A stretch of DNA of 21,887 bases from an uncultured Collinsella sp. (lineage in GTDB: Bacteria; Actinomycetota; Coriobacteriia; Coriobacteriales; Coriobacteriaceae). Below the pieces are notes generated by a model. It made no database searches. It saw only the letters and a program-made list of their open reading frames with translations, and was not told the origin of the DNA. This document shows, piece by piece, positions 8,027-14,220 of the stretch. Both the position numbers and the translations under genes were made by a program. The DNA lies in contig URWC01000012.1 of the NCBI GenBank assembly GCA_900551555.1, positions 1-21,887 of the forward strand, written 5' to 3'. Positions within the stretch are counted from its first letter, which is position 1; the number at the start of each line of letters is the position of its first letter.

Positions 8027-8307
8027 GGCGCGGGAGGGGATTCCGGGACACGGTTTCCCAGACGGCACCCTTTCGGAAACCGCACCCCACTATTCAGGCG
8101 AATTCCGGGATGCAGTTTCCCGATGGGGGCTCCTGGGGAAACTGCATCCCACTCCGAAACGCTAAAACGGGACGGGCTTTCCGACTGAGGTCTCTAGCGG
8201 AAACTGCGTCCCGGAATAGGCACTCAGACTGAGACGTATTTTCCCGATCGAGCCCCTCGGGGAAACTGCGGCCCGGAATCTGCGCCCAAAACGGGACGCG
8301 GTTTCCC
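8027..8307. repeat. Composite 62-bp-period palindromic repeat, copy A
   Basis: Inverted-arm units recur at exact 62-bp steps, with left arms starting at 8045, 8107, 8169, 8231 and 8293. Each unit is a 15-nt left arm, 14-nt loop, 15-nt right arm and 18-nt spacer. Unit 2 is perfect: GGGATGCAGTTTCCC (8107-8121) and GGGAAACTGCATCCC (8136-8150). Units 1, 3 and 4 are imperfect, and unit 5 is a left arm only. Early spacers end in ATTCC and late spacers begin GGAAT. The 753-bp space 7846-8598 has no credible gene: 62 is not a multiple of 3, so open frames through the array cannot encode a repeating peptide. Confidence 0.9.
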
Positions 8308-8338
8308 CAAGGACCGAATCAGCCGCCCGCCCCTCGTC

Positions 8339-8361
8339 AAAATCATCCGCTTTCCTCTGTC
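8339..8361 (+). repeat. 23-bp direct repeat DR1
   Basis: A sequence beginning AAAATCATCCGCTTTCC matches 11898-11920 (AAAATGATCCGTTTTCC...) at 20 of 23 positions in the same orientation. It lies 31 bases past copy A of the composite repeat, while its partner lies just before copy B. Confidence 0.7.
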
Positions 8362-8392
8362 GCATGCGGAACATCCAAGGAGTGTCCCAGAG

Positions 8393-8427
8393 TGCCGGCA
8401 CAATAGGAACGTCCCCAACTGCCGGCA
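8393..8427. repeat. TGCCGGCA pair, possible hairpin
   Basis: The self-complementary octamer TGCCGGCA occurs at 8393-8400 and again at 8420-8427, separated by 19 bases containing GGAACGTCCCC. It can act as direct or inverted repeat. It lies beyond the terminator of the antiporter gene; function unknown. Confidence 0.45.
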
Positions 8428-8445
8428 GCATTTCGCCGCAACTGC

Positions 8446-8485
8446 AAAAACCCGCGCGGGCAACCGTAGTCACCTGCGCGGGTTT
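8446..8485 (-). terminator. Intrinsic terminator of the DDAH-antiporter transcript
   Basis: AAACCCGCGC (8448-8457) is the exact reverse complement of GCGCGGGTTT (8476-8485), with an 18-nt loop. On the minus strand the stem is followed by a T-run (complement of AAAAA at 8446-8450). It lies 113 bases after the antiporter stop codon. Confidence 0.75.
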
Positions 8486-8598
8486 GGTGGGCGCTCACAA
8501 AGGTACGTTACAGAGGCCCACGTCAGTTATGGATTACCGAACGGCACCGGCACGCGATGCCTCAGTCGGCGTACCAAGCGATGAAGCTTGCCGCAGTC

Positions 8599-10062
8599 CT
8601 AGACAATCGGCGCAATGCCGGCAAAGTGCAGATACAGCGAAATGATTGCCACGACAATGACCACCGCTGCGATCAGCTTGTCGTGCAGATGCGGAAGCAC
8701 CGGCTTACCGCGGCCTCGCTCACCCAGCATATAGACGGGAATGGCCGGAGCAAAAAGAATCGTCGTGATCATAACGCCCTGGAGACCAGTCGACCACACC
8801 AGGAACAATGTGTAGATGAAGCCGAGTGTACCGAAGAAGCGGGCTTTGCCGACGCTTGGCGCATGCGGACCATCCAGATATTCATTCTTCCAGCCAATCA
8901 CCATGTAGTAGGCTGCCGAGCACACGTACGGAACTAGGATCGTATTGACCGCGCAGCTGTAGAAAAACTGGTAGGTGCTCGCCGCCACATACGACACAAT
9001 CAAGAAGAGCTGCGTGATACCGGAGCTCACGAGAACCGTTACCACCGGGGCGTCGTGCTTGTTCGTCTTGGCAAACGCCAGAGGGAAGGATCCCTGGCGC
9101 GCTGCCTCGAACGGCGTCTCGGATGCAATGATGACATAGCCCAGCATCGCGCCGACCAGCGAGAGAATAACGCCAAGGTTTACGATGGCAGCGCCAACAG
9201 GACCGATTGCGCGCTCGAGAATTCCCGCCATGGAGGGCGTTGCGAGCTGCGCCATCTCCTCGCGCGGCATAATGCCAAGCGACAGCATCGAGATAATCAG
9301 ATACAGCGTGAACACAGCCGCAAATCCAAGCGCCGTCGAGCGACCTACGTCGCGCACATACTTTGCACGGCCCGAGATGACGACGGCACCCTCGATGCCC
9401 GTGAAGACCCAAACAAAGGCAATCATGGTCGAGACAACCTGCTCGCCAAAGCCAGGACCCGCCGGCTCTCCCCAGAAGTTGTCCATAAAGATATCGACGT
9501 TGAACTTACCCAGGAGCACAATGCTCAGCACAAAGAGTCCCAGCGGCACCAGCTTTGCCAAGGTGACGATCGTGTTAATGCCCGCGGCCTCCTTGACGCC
9601 ACGAAGTACAAGAGCGGTAAGGAACCATAGAAATACGCTGGCGCAGATGATGGAAAGCAGATTGTTGCCCGCACCAAACGCGGGAAAGAAATAGCCCAGT
9701 GCGCTAAACAGCAAGAGAGCAAAGCTCACGTTGGAAAGGCATGCGCTGATCCAGTAGCCCCAGGCGGAGTTGAAACCAATGTAATCGCCAAAGCCTGCCG
9801 CAGCGTATGCATAGATGCCGCCGGTTAAGTCGGGACGAGCCTGAGATAGACCGTTGAACACCATCATCAACGCAAAGACGCCTATAAAACAAATTCCCCA
9901 CGAGACGATAACCGCACCGGTATTGGCTCCGCCCGCTGCCATATCGCCGGCGAGAGAAAAGATACCGCCACAAATACTGGCGGTAATGACCATCATGGTC
10001 AGACGAAAGAGATCGAGGCCATTAGGGTCGATAATCTCATCGTTTTGAGCTTTAGAGGCCAT
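8599..10062 (-). CDS. APC-superfamily basic amino acid antiporter (arginine/ornithine ArcD-like)
   Basis: 487 aa with about 12-13 hydrophobic segments. The N-terminal helix ITASICGGIFSLAGDMAAG (27-45) carries the unwound glycine region typical of the amino acid/polyamine/organocation superfamily. The FVWVFTGIEGAVVISGRAKY block and ASETPFEAARQGSFPLAFAK match the basic amino acid/polyamine antiporter subfamily that includes arginine:ornithine exchangers. AAGGGGGT lies about 10 bases before the ATG at 10062. It follows the DDAH gene by 109 bp on the same strand, with a strong hairpin in the gap and an intrinsic terminator beyond its end. By context it probably imports a (methyl)arginine in exchange for citrulline, ornithine or another product. 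That substrate pairing is inference; ordinary arginine/ornithine exchange remains possible. Confidence 0.9.
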   Translation of the reverse strand: MASKAQNDEIIDPNGLDLFRLTMMVITASICGGIFSLAGDMAAGGANTGAVIVSWGICFIGVFALMMVFNGLSQARPDLTGGIYAYAAAGFGDYIGFNSAWGYWISACLSNVSFALLLFSALGYFFPAFGAGNNLLSIICASVFLWFLTALVLRGVKEAAGINTIVTLAKLVPLGLFVLSIVLLGKFNVDIFMDNFWGEPAGPGFGEQVVSTMIAFVWVFTGIEGAVVISGRAKYVRDVGRSTALGFAAVFTLYLIISMLSLGIMPREEMAQLATPSMAGILERAIGPVGAAIVNLGVILSLVGAMLGYVIIASETPFEAARQGSFPLAFAKTNKHDAPVVTVLVSSGITQLFLIVSYVAASTYQFFYSCAVNTILVPYVCSAAYYMVIGWKNEYLDGPHAPSVGKARFFGTLGFIYTLFLVWSTGLQGVMITTILFAPAIPVYMLGERGRGKPVLPHLHDKLIAAVVIVVAIISLYLHFAGIAPIV

Positions 10063-10099
10063 TGTATGTGCACCCCCTTCATCATGTGATCGAACGAAA

Positions 10100-10136
10100 G
10101 ATGGCCCGGACGTCCCGAATCGGGTGCCGGGCCATC
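10100..10136 (-). promoter_or_regulatory. Intercistronic hairpin between DDAH and antiporter genes
   Basis: GATGGCCCGG (10100-10109) pairs perfectly with CCGGGCCATC (10127-10136). Inside, CCCG (10114-10117) can pair with CGGG (10121-10124). On the minus strand it is followed by TTTCGTT, a weak T-run. It may partly terminate transcription or stabilise the upstream mRNA, so that DDAH is made in excess over the transporter. Confidence 0.55.
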
Positions 10137-10171
10137 GGTCAAGCGATCATCAGACTGTTACAGCTATCGCG

Positions 10172-10948
10172 TTAGAAGCGCAGTGACAGGCAAGAAAGGC
10201 CACCGTCGACCTTGCGATACTCGGAGGTATCGACGACGAGCGTCTTGTAGCCCAGATCTTGCACGGCCTTGAGCACGGTCGGATAGCCCTCGGCAACGAT
10301 GACCGTACCGTTGACCCAGATGCAGTTAGCGCCATAGGCCTCGTCCTCGGGCACGACAATCTTGTTGTACTGGGCAAAGTCGGGCTTATCGATGAACTCG
10401 CCGGAGACGAGCATGTTGTTGTCCTCGATGTAGTTGACGCCCGTCTTGAGGTGCAGGACCTCCTCCAGCGGAACCTCGGAACCCTCGAGGCCCCAGCCCT
10501 CGAGAATCTCGCAGAACTGGCGGATGCCCTCTTCATTGGTGCGAGCGGAGCGACCGACATAGAAATGATCGCCGACCATCATGACGTCGCCGCCGTCGAG
10601 CGTGCCGGGAGAAACAATGTGCTTGACATGCTCGTCGTCAAAGAAGCGACGGACGACCGGCTCGATCTCGTCCTTCTCGCCGTTGCGGCTGTCGGCACCG
10701 GGGTTGGTAATAATGGCGCCGCAGCGAGTGATGACGGCCGGATCCTCGACGAAGCAGCTGTCGGGATACTGCTCGAGGGCAGGCAGCACCGACACGTCCA
10801 CGCCACACTGCTCGAGCGCATGCTCATAATCGTAGTGCTCCTCGATGGCGCGCTCGTAGATAGGCTGGCCAAGCTCGGGTGCGCTCGTGATGCCATTGCT
10901 CAGGGACTTGCCGGGACGACGGATGATAACGTGGCTGAACTTGGTCAT
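10172..10948 (-). CDS. Dimethylarginine dimethylaminohydrolase (DDAH), amidinotransferase superfamily
   Basis: 258 aa. It is predicted to hydrolyse N-omega-methylated arginines (ADMA, L-NMMA) to citrulline and di- or monomethylamine. The length and sequence pattern closely follow the Pseudomonas aeruginosa DDAH as I remember it: FVEDPAVI (66-73), GDHFYVGRSARTN (126-138), VLHLKTG (164-170) with catalytic His166, ANCIWVNG, VDTSEYRKVDGG, and C-terminal LSCLSLRF with nucleophile Cys253 six residues from the end. The acidic active-site residue is Asp118 in GTLDGGDV, as in mammalian DDAH, where Pseudomonas has Glu. Arginine deiminases are about 150 residues longer, so simple arginine deimination is less likely. 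The start is ATG 10948 with AAGGAGGA upstream. It is the first gene of the operon with the antiporter. Confidence 0.87.
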   Translation of the reverse strand: MTKFSHVIIRRPGKSLSNGITSAPELGQPIYERAIEEHYDYEHALEQCGVDVSVLPALEQYPDSCFVEDPAVITRCGAIITNPGADSRNGEKDEIEPVVRRFFDDEHVKHIVSPGTLDGGDVMMVGDHFYVGRSARTNEEGIRQFCEILEGWGLEGSEVPLEEVLHLKTGVNYIEDNNMLVSGEFIDKPDFAQYNKIVVPEDEAYGANCIWVNGTVIVAEGYPTVLKAVQDLGYKTLVVDTSEYRKVDGGLSCLSLRF

Positions 10949-10974
10949 GATGATCCTCCTTGGATCTCCTAGCC

Positions 10975-11028
10975 GAGGGCGAACTTCCTTGTGTCCGCCC
11001 TCCTTTCGATGGCTTAATCATAGGGCGG
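10975..11028 (-). promoter_or_regulatory. Leader of DDAH mRNA with two mutually exclusive stems
   Basis: The segment at 10995-11002 (CCGCCCTC) can pair with GAGGGCG at 10975-10981 or, alternatively, with AGGGCGG at 11022-11028. On the minus-strand transcript the 11022-11028 arm comes first. Only one stem can form at a time, so the leader could act as a switch or attenuator. It lies 27-80 bases ahead of the DDAH start codon. No known riboswitch class was recognised. Confidence 0.35.
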
Positions 11029-11044
11029 TTTTCCTGTTTTGTAT

Positions 11045-11056
11045 ATTGTATACAAT
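11045..11056. promoter_or_regulatory. 12-bp palindrome, candidate GntR operator
   Basis: ATTGTATACAAT is a perfect palindrome in the 254-bp intergenic region between the divergent DDAH and gntR-like genes. FadR/FCD-type GntR proteins commonly bind short TTGTATACAA-like palindromes. On the minus strand its TACAAT half could serve as a -10 box for the DDAH operon, placing the site where a repressor would block transcription. Confidence 0.6.
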
Positions 11057-11131
11057 CCTGAACGGTAGGTAATCCTCGGTGAGCGTATCCTTACGTATCG
11101 GCGCAAAGTAGCATGATTTAACTGGTCGTTC

Positions 11132-11137
11132 TATAAT
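11132..11137 (+). promoter_or_regulatory. TATAAT box, candidate gntR promoter
   Basis: A perfect TATAAT lies in an AT-rich stretch 65 bases before the regulator start codon. A convincing -35 box at the usual spacing was not found, so this is a tentative -10 element only. Confidence 0.3.
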
Positions 11138-11202
11138 TCAACTAAGCTATTCAAGTGAAATGTATTTAGTTTTAAAAATATACAGTTAAAGGATATACGT
11201 TC

Positions 11203-11853
11203 ATGGAAACACTCAGAAGGCCCCTGAAGGACCACGTATACGACTACATTTCGAGCCGCATTGACGCCGGCGAGTTGTCCGCCGGCGACCGTTTGAGCGA
11301 GCAAGCGATCTGCGATGCCATGGGCGTGTCGCGCACGCCGGTTCGCGAAGCGCTCATCCAGCTGGCAAGCGATGGCTATCTGGACAACCTCCCCCGCCGC
11401 GGATTCCGTGTCCGCGGGTTCGATCAGCAAAACGCCGTTGAAGTCTTCGAGATCATGGGGCCGCTGGACGGGCAGGCGGCATACCTCGCCTGCCCGAACC
11501 TAACCGACGATGACATTACGCAGCTTAAATTTCTCGTCGGCTCCATGGACCTTGCGATCCAAGGCGGTCTTATCCGAAAGTACGACGATATTCAGCGAGA
11601 CTTTCACCTTACGTACTTCAACCGCTGCGGCAACGACCGTCTGCGCGACATGATCTCGCAACTCGAGCGCTGCTTTATCAAGCGCGATTACGAGACCGTC
11701 GACCAAGAGACGGCGTGCAAACTGCTCAATAAAGCCAACAGCGAACATACCCATATTCTTGAGTTGTTCGAAGCACGAGATGCGACGGGCGTGCGCGACT
11801 ACGTTCGCGATGTCCATTGGAACACAGAAAACGCCCAGTTCACCGTTTGGTAG
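11203..11853 (+). CDS. GntR-family transcriptional regulator, FadR/FCD subfamily
   Basis: 216 aa. The N-terminal winged helix-turn-helix spans about residues 5-70, with the hallmark LSEQAICDAMGVSRTPVREA (31-50), LIQLASDGYL and RRGFRV (65-70). The C-terminal all-helical FCD domain shows the metal/ligand-type histidines in RDFHLTYFN and NSEHTHILELFE. FCD members usually sense small organic acids or amino acid-derived effectors. The ATG at 11203 has AAAGGA 9 bases upstream. It is transcribed away from the DDAH-antiporter operon, across an AT-rich region with a perfect palindrome. It is therefore the probable local regulator of that operon and of itself. The effector is unknown; a methylarginine or citrulline would fit the context. 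Confidence 0.93.
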   Translation: METLRRPLKDHVYDYISSRIDAGELSAGDRLSEQAICDAMGVSRTPVREALIQLASDGYLDNLPRRGFRVRGFDQQNAVEVFEIMGPLDGQAAYLACPNLTDDDITQLKFLVGSMDLAIQGGLIRKYDDIQRDFHLTYFNRCGNDRLRDMISQLERCFIKRDYETVDQETACKLLNKANSEHTHILELFEARDATGVRDYVRDVHWNTENAQFTVW

Positions 11854-11897
11854 GAAAGCAGCGGGCGGTAGCGGACCAATTCTTGGCACCGCCGCCC

Positions 11898-11935
11898 AAA
11901 ATGATCCGTTTTCCTCCGTCCCCGAGGGATCATTT
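11898..11935. repeat. DR2 within a hairpin
   Basis: The first 23 bases (11898-11920) match DR1 at 8339-8361 at 20 of 23 positions. AAATGATCC (11899-11907) is also the exact reverse complement of GGATCATTT (11927-11935), so this copy forms a 9-bp stem with a 19-nt loop. Its end touches the first right arm of composite repeat copy B. Confidence 0.65.
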
Positions 11936-12168
11936 GGAAAGCGCATCCCACCATCCGGGCGGATTCCGGGATACCGTTTCCCGGTGGGGCCTCTCGGGGA
12001 AACTGCGTCCCAGAATTCTGGCTCGAAACGGGATATGGTTTCCCAAACAAGCCTCTTGCGGAAAATGCAACCCGGAATCCCCGCCCGAAACGGGACGCAC
12101 TTTCCCAGTCGAGGCCCTATGGGAAACTGCATCCCGGAATCCGCGCCCAAACCGGGACGCAGTTTCCG
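11935..12168. repeat. Composite 62-bp-period palindromic repeat, copy B
   Basis: The same layout as copy A in the same orientation: left arms start at 11968, 12030, 12092 and 12154, with a first right arm at 11935-11949. Unit 2 pairs GGGATACCGTTTCCC with GGGAAACTGCGTCCC (11997-12011); unit 4 pairs GGGACGCACTTTCCC with GGGAAACTGCATCCC (12121-12135). Unit 5 is a left arm only, as in copy A. Each unit lies 3861 bp from its counterpart in copy A and shares unit-specific loop and spacer features. The interval 11854-12276 holds no gene, only DR2, this repeat and element E copy 2. Confidence 0.9.
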
Positions 12169-12187
12169 GACGGGGCATCAAAGACAA

Positions 12188-12254
12188 AGTTGCGGTGGAA
12201 TAGTTCCTGCTTAGGCTGGTTGAGGCCTTAAATAGGAACTATTTCACCGCAAGT
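12188..12254. repeat. Palindromic element E, copy 2
   Basis: The left arm 12188-12208 (containing GCGGTGGAATAGTTCCT) pairs with 12234-12254 at 19 of 21 positions; one of the two exceptions is a G-U type pair. The left arm is identical to that of copy 1 at 4085, and the centre again carries a GAGGCCTTAAA-like string. It lies immediately downstream of the alpha/beta hydrolase gene (minus) and 19 bases past composite repeat copy B. Confidence 0.88.
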
Positions 12255-12276
12255 TATTGAGGGGATGTCCGTCCTC

Positions 12277-13176
12277 TTACAGATGGCGCTCCAGGAAGCG
12301 GAAGGCCAGGCGAATCCAGGGACGGACTGCCACCTGCTTGTCCTCGTTGTCGACCGCGGTATTGGCGTTGCCGAGCGAAAGGCCGTGGCCACCCTGGTCA
12401 AAGACGTGCATCTCGCATGCAATACCCTCCTCGGCCATGCGCTGTGCAAACGGGTAGACCTGCGCGATCGGCGCCGTCTTGTCGTCCGAAACGCCCCACA
12501 CAAAGGTCGGGGGCATCTGGCGCGAAATGTGCGTGGTAGGGCAAATGTCGGCCAGGTGCTCATCGGTCGCCTCGCCGCCCGTCACCATCGACAGATAGTC
12601 GTTGAGCAAATCGCGCCCCGTCTTGCCACCCGTCTTGGGCACGCGCAGGTCGATGCGCGGGTCGCGCGTCTGCATATCGCGCACATAGGCAAAGTCGAGC
12701 AACGGATAGCCCAGCACCACGGCGTCGGGACGAATATCCTCCGGACGAGCCCCGGCAAGGCCTGCGAAGGGTCCGGTCTTCCACTGCGTTGCCAACGAGG
12801 CGCAGATCATGCCGCCCGCCGAGAAGCCCACGATGCACACGCGCTTGGGATCGACATGCCACTCGTCGGCGTTGGCGCGCACGGTAGCGACCATCTTGGC
12901 GAGGTCCGCCTGCGGGTGCGGAAAGCTCACGTCGCCCGTGGCGCTCGTCACATAGTTGAGCACAAAGGCCTGGTAGCCGCGGTCCAAAAATGCAAACGCC
13001 ACCGGGTCCTGCTCGTGCGGAGCGATATGCGTAAACCCGCCTCCGCCGCAGATGATCACCGCGGGGCGGCGGCCATTGGGCTTGTCGGGCAGCGGCTCGG
13101 CACCCAGATACGTAAACGTCGCCGGATAATCCTCGGTCGGCTCCTCGCCCCACAGCGCATGGTTCTCAATAATCAT
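12277..13176 (-). CDS. Alpha/beta hydrolase fold esterase/lipase-like protein
   Basis: 299 aa from the chosen ATG at 13176, which has GGAGGGA a few bases ahead. The open frame extends 167 codons further upstream, but that part crosses intergenic sequence and is not protein-like. The core is a serine hydrolase: AVIICGGGGFTHIAPHEQDP (39-58) is the oxyanion-hole region, GFSAGG (117-122) carries nucleophile Ser119, WGVSDDKTAP (227-236) the acid, and GGHGLS the His264. The arrangement resembles BD-FAE/acetylxylan-esterase-like carbohydrate esterases often found in gut bacteria. There is no signal peptide, so it is cytoplasmic. The substrate is unknown; deacylation of imported acetylated sugars is a reasonable guess. 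It is divergent from the PTS IIA gene. Confidence 0.9.
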   Translation of the reverse strand: MIIENHALWGEEPTEDYPATFTYLGAEPLPDKPNGRRPAVIICGGGGFTHIAPHEQDPVAFAFLDRGYQAFVLNYVTSATGDVSFPHPQADLAKMVATVRANADEWHVDPKRVCIVGFSAGGMICASLATQWKTGPFAGLAGARPEDIRPDAVVLGYPLLDFAYVRDMQTRDPRIDLRVPKTGGKTGRDLLNDYLSMVTGGEATDEHLADICPTTHISRQMPPTFVWGVSDDKTAPIAQVYPFAQRMAEEGIACEMHVFDQGGHGLSLGNANTAVDNEDKQVAVRPWIRLAFRFLERHL

Positions 13177-13302
13177 AGGTGCTCCCTCCGTGCGATTCGT
13201 GCGCACTCGTTTTTCGCACCTTAGCGTACCCCACTTGAGCCCGCGGCGCAGAAACACCCCCGCAATAAGTTGGCCATCAACTGATATATCACAAAATCGC
13301 TG

Positions 13303-13372
13303 TTCAGAGGTATCGTTAGGCAGCGTAAAATAGGGGCGCTGACCGTGCTGGGAAACACGTACGAAACGTTTC
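13303..13372 (+). promoter_or_regulatory. Candidate promoter and GAAACGTTTC operator for the PTS IIA gene
   Basis: TTCAGA (13303-13308) and TAAAAT (13326-13331) are spaced by 17 bases and make a plausible -35/-10 pair. The perfect palindrome GAAACGTTTC (13363-13372) lies just past the expected start of transcription, where a LacI/CcpA-type repressor could act. The same 10-mer recurs at 14069-14078 after the gene. Confidence 0.45.
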
Positions 13373-13422
13373 CGGCAAACCACACGCGTGCAACATGCGC
13401 GCCTGATACGTTGGAGGCATCT

Positions 13423-13986
13423 ATGGGTCTGCTCGATTCGCTCAAGTCCACGTTCACTTCGTCGGGCGAGGCGTCCGTTCCGCCCGCAGCAAGCTTCGCC
13501 ACCCGCGAAGGCGTCATCTACGCTCCCGTCAACGGCGTGCTTGTCAATCTGAGTGAGGTTCCCGACGAGACCATCGCCTCGGGCATGCTCGGCCAGGGCT
13601 ACGGCATCGAGCCCATTACCGGCACCATTTACGCCCCCGCCAACGGCCGTATCGGCGCCACCACCGTCACCAACCACTCCATCGGCATGATTACCGAGGA
13701 CGGCCTACGCGTGTTTATCCATGTTGGCCTGGGCACCGTGGAAATGAACGGCAAGGGTTTTGCCCGCTTTGTCGAGATGGGCGATGTGGTCAAGGCGGGC
13801 CAGCCGCTCATCAGCTTCGACCGCGACGCCATCAAGGCCGCTGGTCACGAGGACATCGTGACCGTCATCATCTCTGAGCTCGACCGCCTCAAGAGCATCG
13901 ACCATGTCGGCGAGTCCGGAACGCTTATCGGCGGCAACCCGCTCGTCAAGCTCGGCGACCCGCTGCTGGTGGCCAAGACCAAGTAG
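13423..13986 (+). CDS. crr: PTS system glucose-type IIA component (IIA-Glc / Crr-like)
   Basis: 187 aa. The soluble IIA protein accepts phosphate from HPr and passes it to a IIB domain. It parallels E. coli IIA-Glc along its length: N-terminal MGLLDSLKS (E. coli MGLFDKLKS), YAPVNGVLVNLSEVPD, GQGYGIEPITGTIYAPANG, VTNHSIG with His85, VFIHVGLGTVEMNGKGF with the phosphorylated His100, and LIGGNPLVKL near the end. Start ATG 13423 has GGAGG 5 bases upstream; an in-frame ATG at 13345 lacks a ribosome site and would add residues foreign to the family. No IIBC permease, HPr or enzyme I gene is nearby, so it must serve permeases encoded elsewhere. In such proteins it may also regulate other transporters, but that is not shown here. 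Confidence 0.93.
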   Translation: MGLLDSLKSTFTSSGEASVPPAASFATREGVIYAPVNGVLVNLSEVPDETIASGMLGQGYGIEPITGTIYAPANGRIGATTVTNHSIGMITEDGLRVFIHVGLGTVEMNGKGFARFVEMGDVVKAGQPLISFDRDAIKAAGHEDIVTVIISELDRLKSIDHVGESGTLIGGNPLVKLGDPLLVAKTK

Positions 13987-14028
13987 CAGACTGCCGTCAC
14001 ATAACGGGTCAACCACCCGTGCATCTTT

Positions 14029-14117
14029 GCCGCATCTGCGTTGTTGTTTTTGCCTATGTAGAGGTTCTGAAACGTTTCTATATAGGCAGCTGAGCATCAA
14101 CGCAGGTGCGGCTTTTG
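14029..14117 (+). terminator. Nested double inverted repeat after the PTS IIA gene, probable terminator
   Basis: Outer arms GCCGCATCTGCGTTG (14029-14043) and CAACGCAGGTGCGGC (14098-14112) pair at 15 of 15 positions, allowing one G-U. Inner arms TGCCTATGTAGA (14051-14062) and TCTATATAGGCA (14077-14088) pair at 12 of 12, allowing one G-U, with a 14-nt loop. TTTT follows at 14113-14116. The loop and inner right arm include GAAACGTTTC (14069-14078). It begins 43 bases after the gene and is much larger than an ordinary terminator. Confidence 0.6.
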
Positions 14118-14220
14118 CGTAGCGAAGCATCGCCCCGCAGCATGTTGTTCAACCGCACGAACCCCCTTCCTTTGTCCGCGCAGAGCGCTAGACTGCTAGG
14201 TCGACATTGGAGGAAGATCG

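Noticed and set aside
7931..8232. Several short open frames across composite repeat A
   Set aside because: A 62-bp period shifts frame at every unit, there are no ribosome sites, and equally long frames exist on both strands; they are by-products of GC-rich repeats.
8027..8307. CRISPR array
   Set aside because: The repeating 62-bp unit is itself a palindrome with variable arms, the spacers are related to each other rather than unique, and no cas gene is in the window.
10172..10948. Arginine deiminase
   Set aside because: At 258 aa it is far shorter than arginine deiminases (about 400 aa), and its sequence pattern including the C-terminal LSCLSLRF follows bacterial DDAH.
10824..11021. 65-aa frame in the DDAH leader as a regulatory peptide
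   Set aside because: It runs far into the DDAH gene without a stop near the leader stems and has only a poor ribosome site; no arginine- or other codon run suggests attenuation by a leader peptide.
8308..11934. A single ancestral array split by insertion of the DDAH module, joining the half unit at 8293-8307 to the right arm at 11935-11949
   Set aside because: The two arms would pair at 12 of 15 positions, but loops, spacers and the terminal half unit show that copy B repeats copy A unit by unit. Two copies of a defined element explain the data better than one interrupted array.
13177..13677. 167-codon N-terminal extension of the alpha/beta hydrolase frame
   Set aside because: It overlaps the divergent PTS IIA gene and intergenic DNA, is Gly/Arg-rich without family similarity, and the ATG at 13176 has a strong ribosome site.
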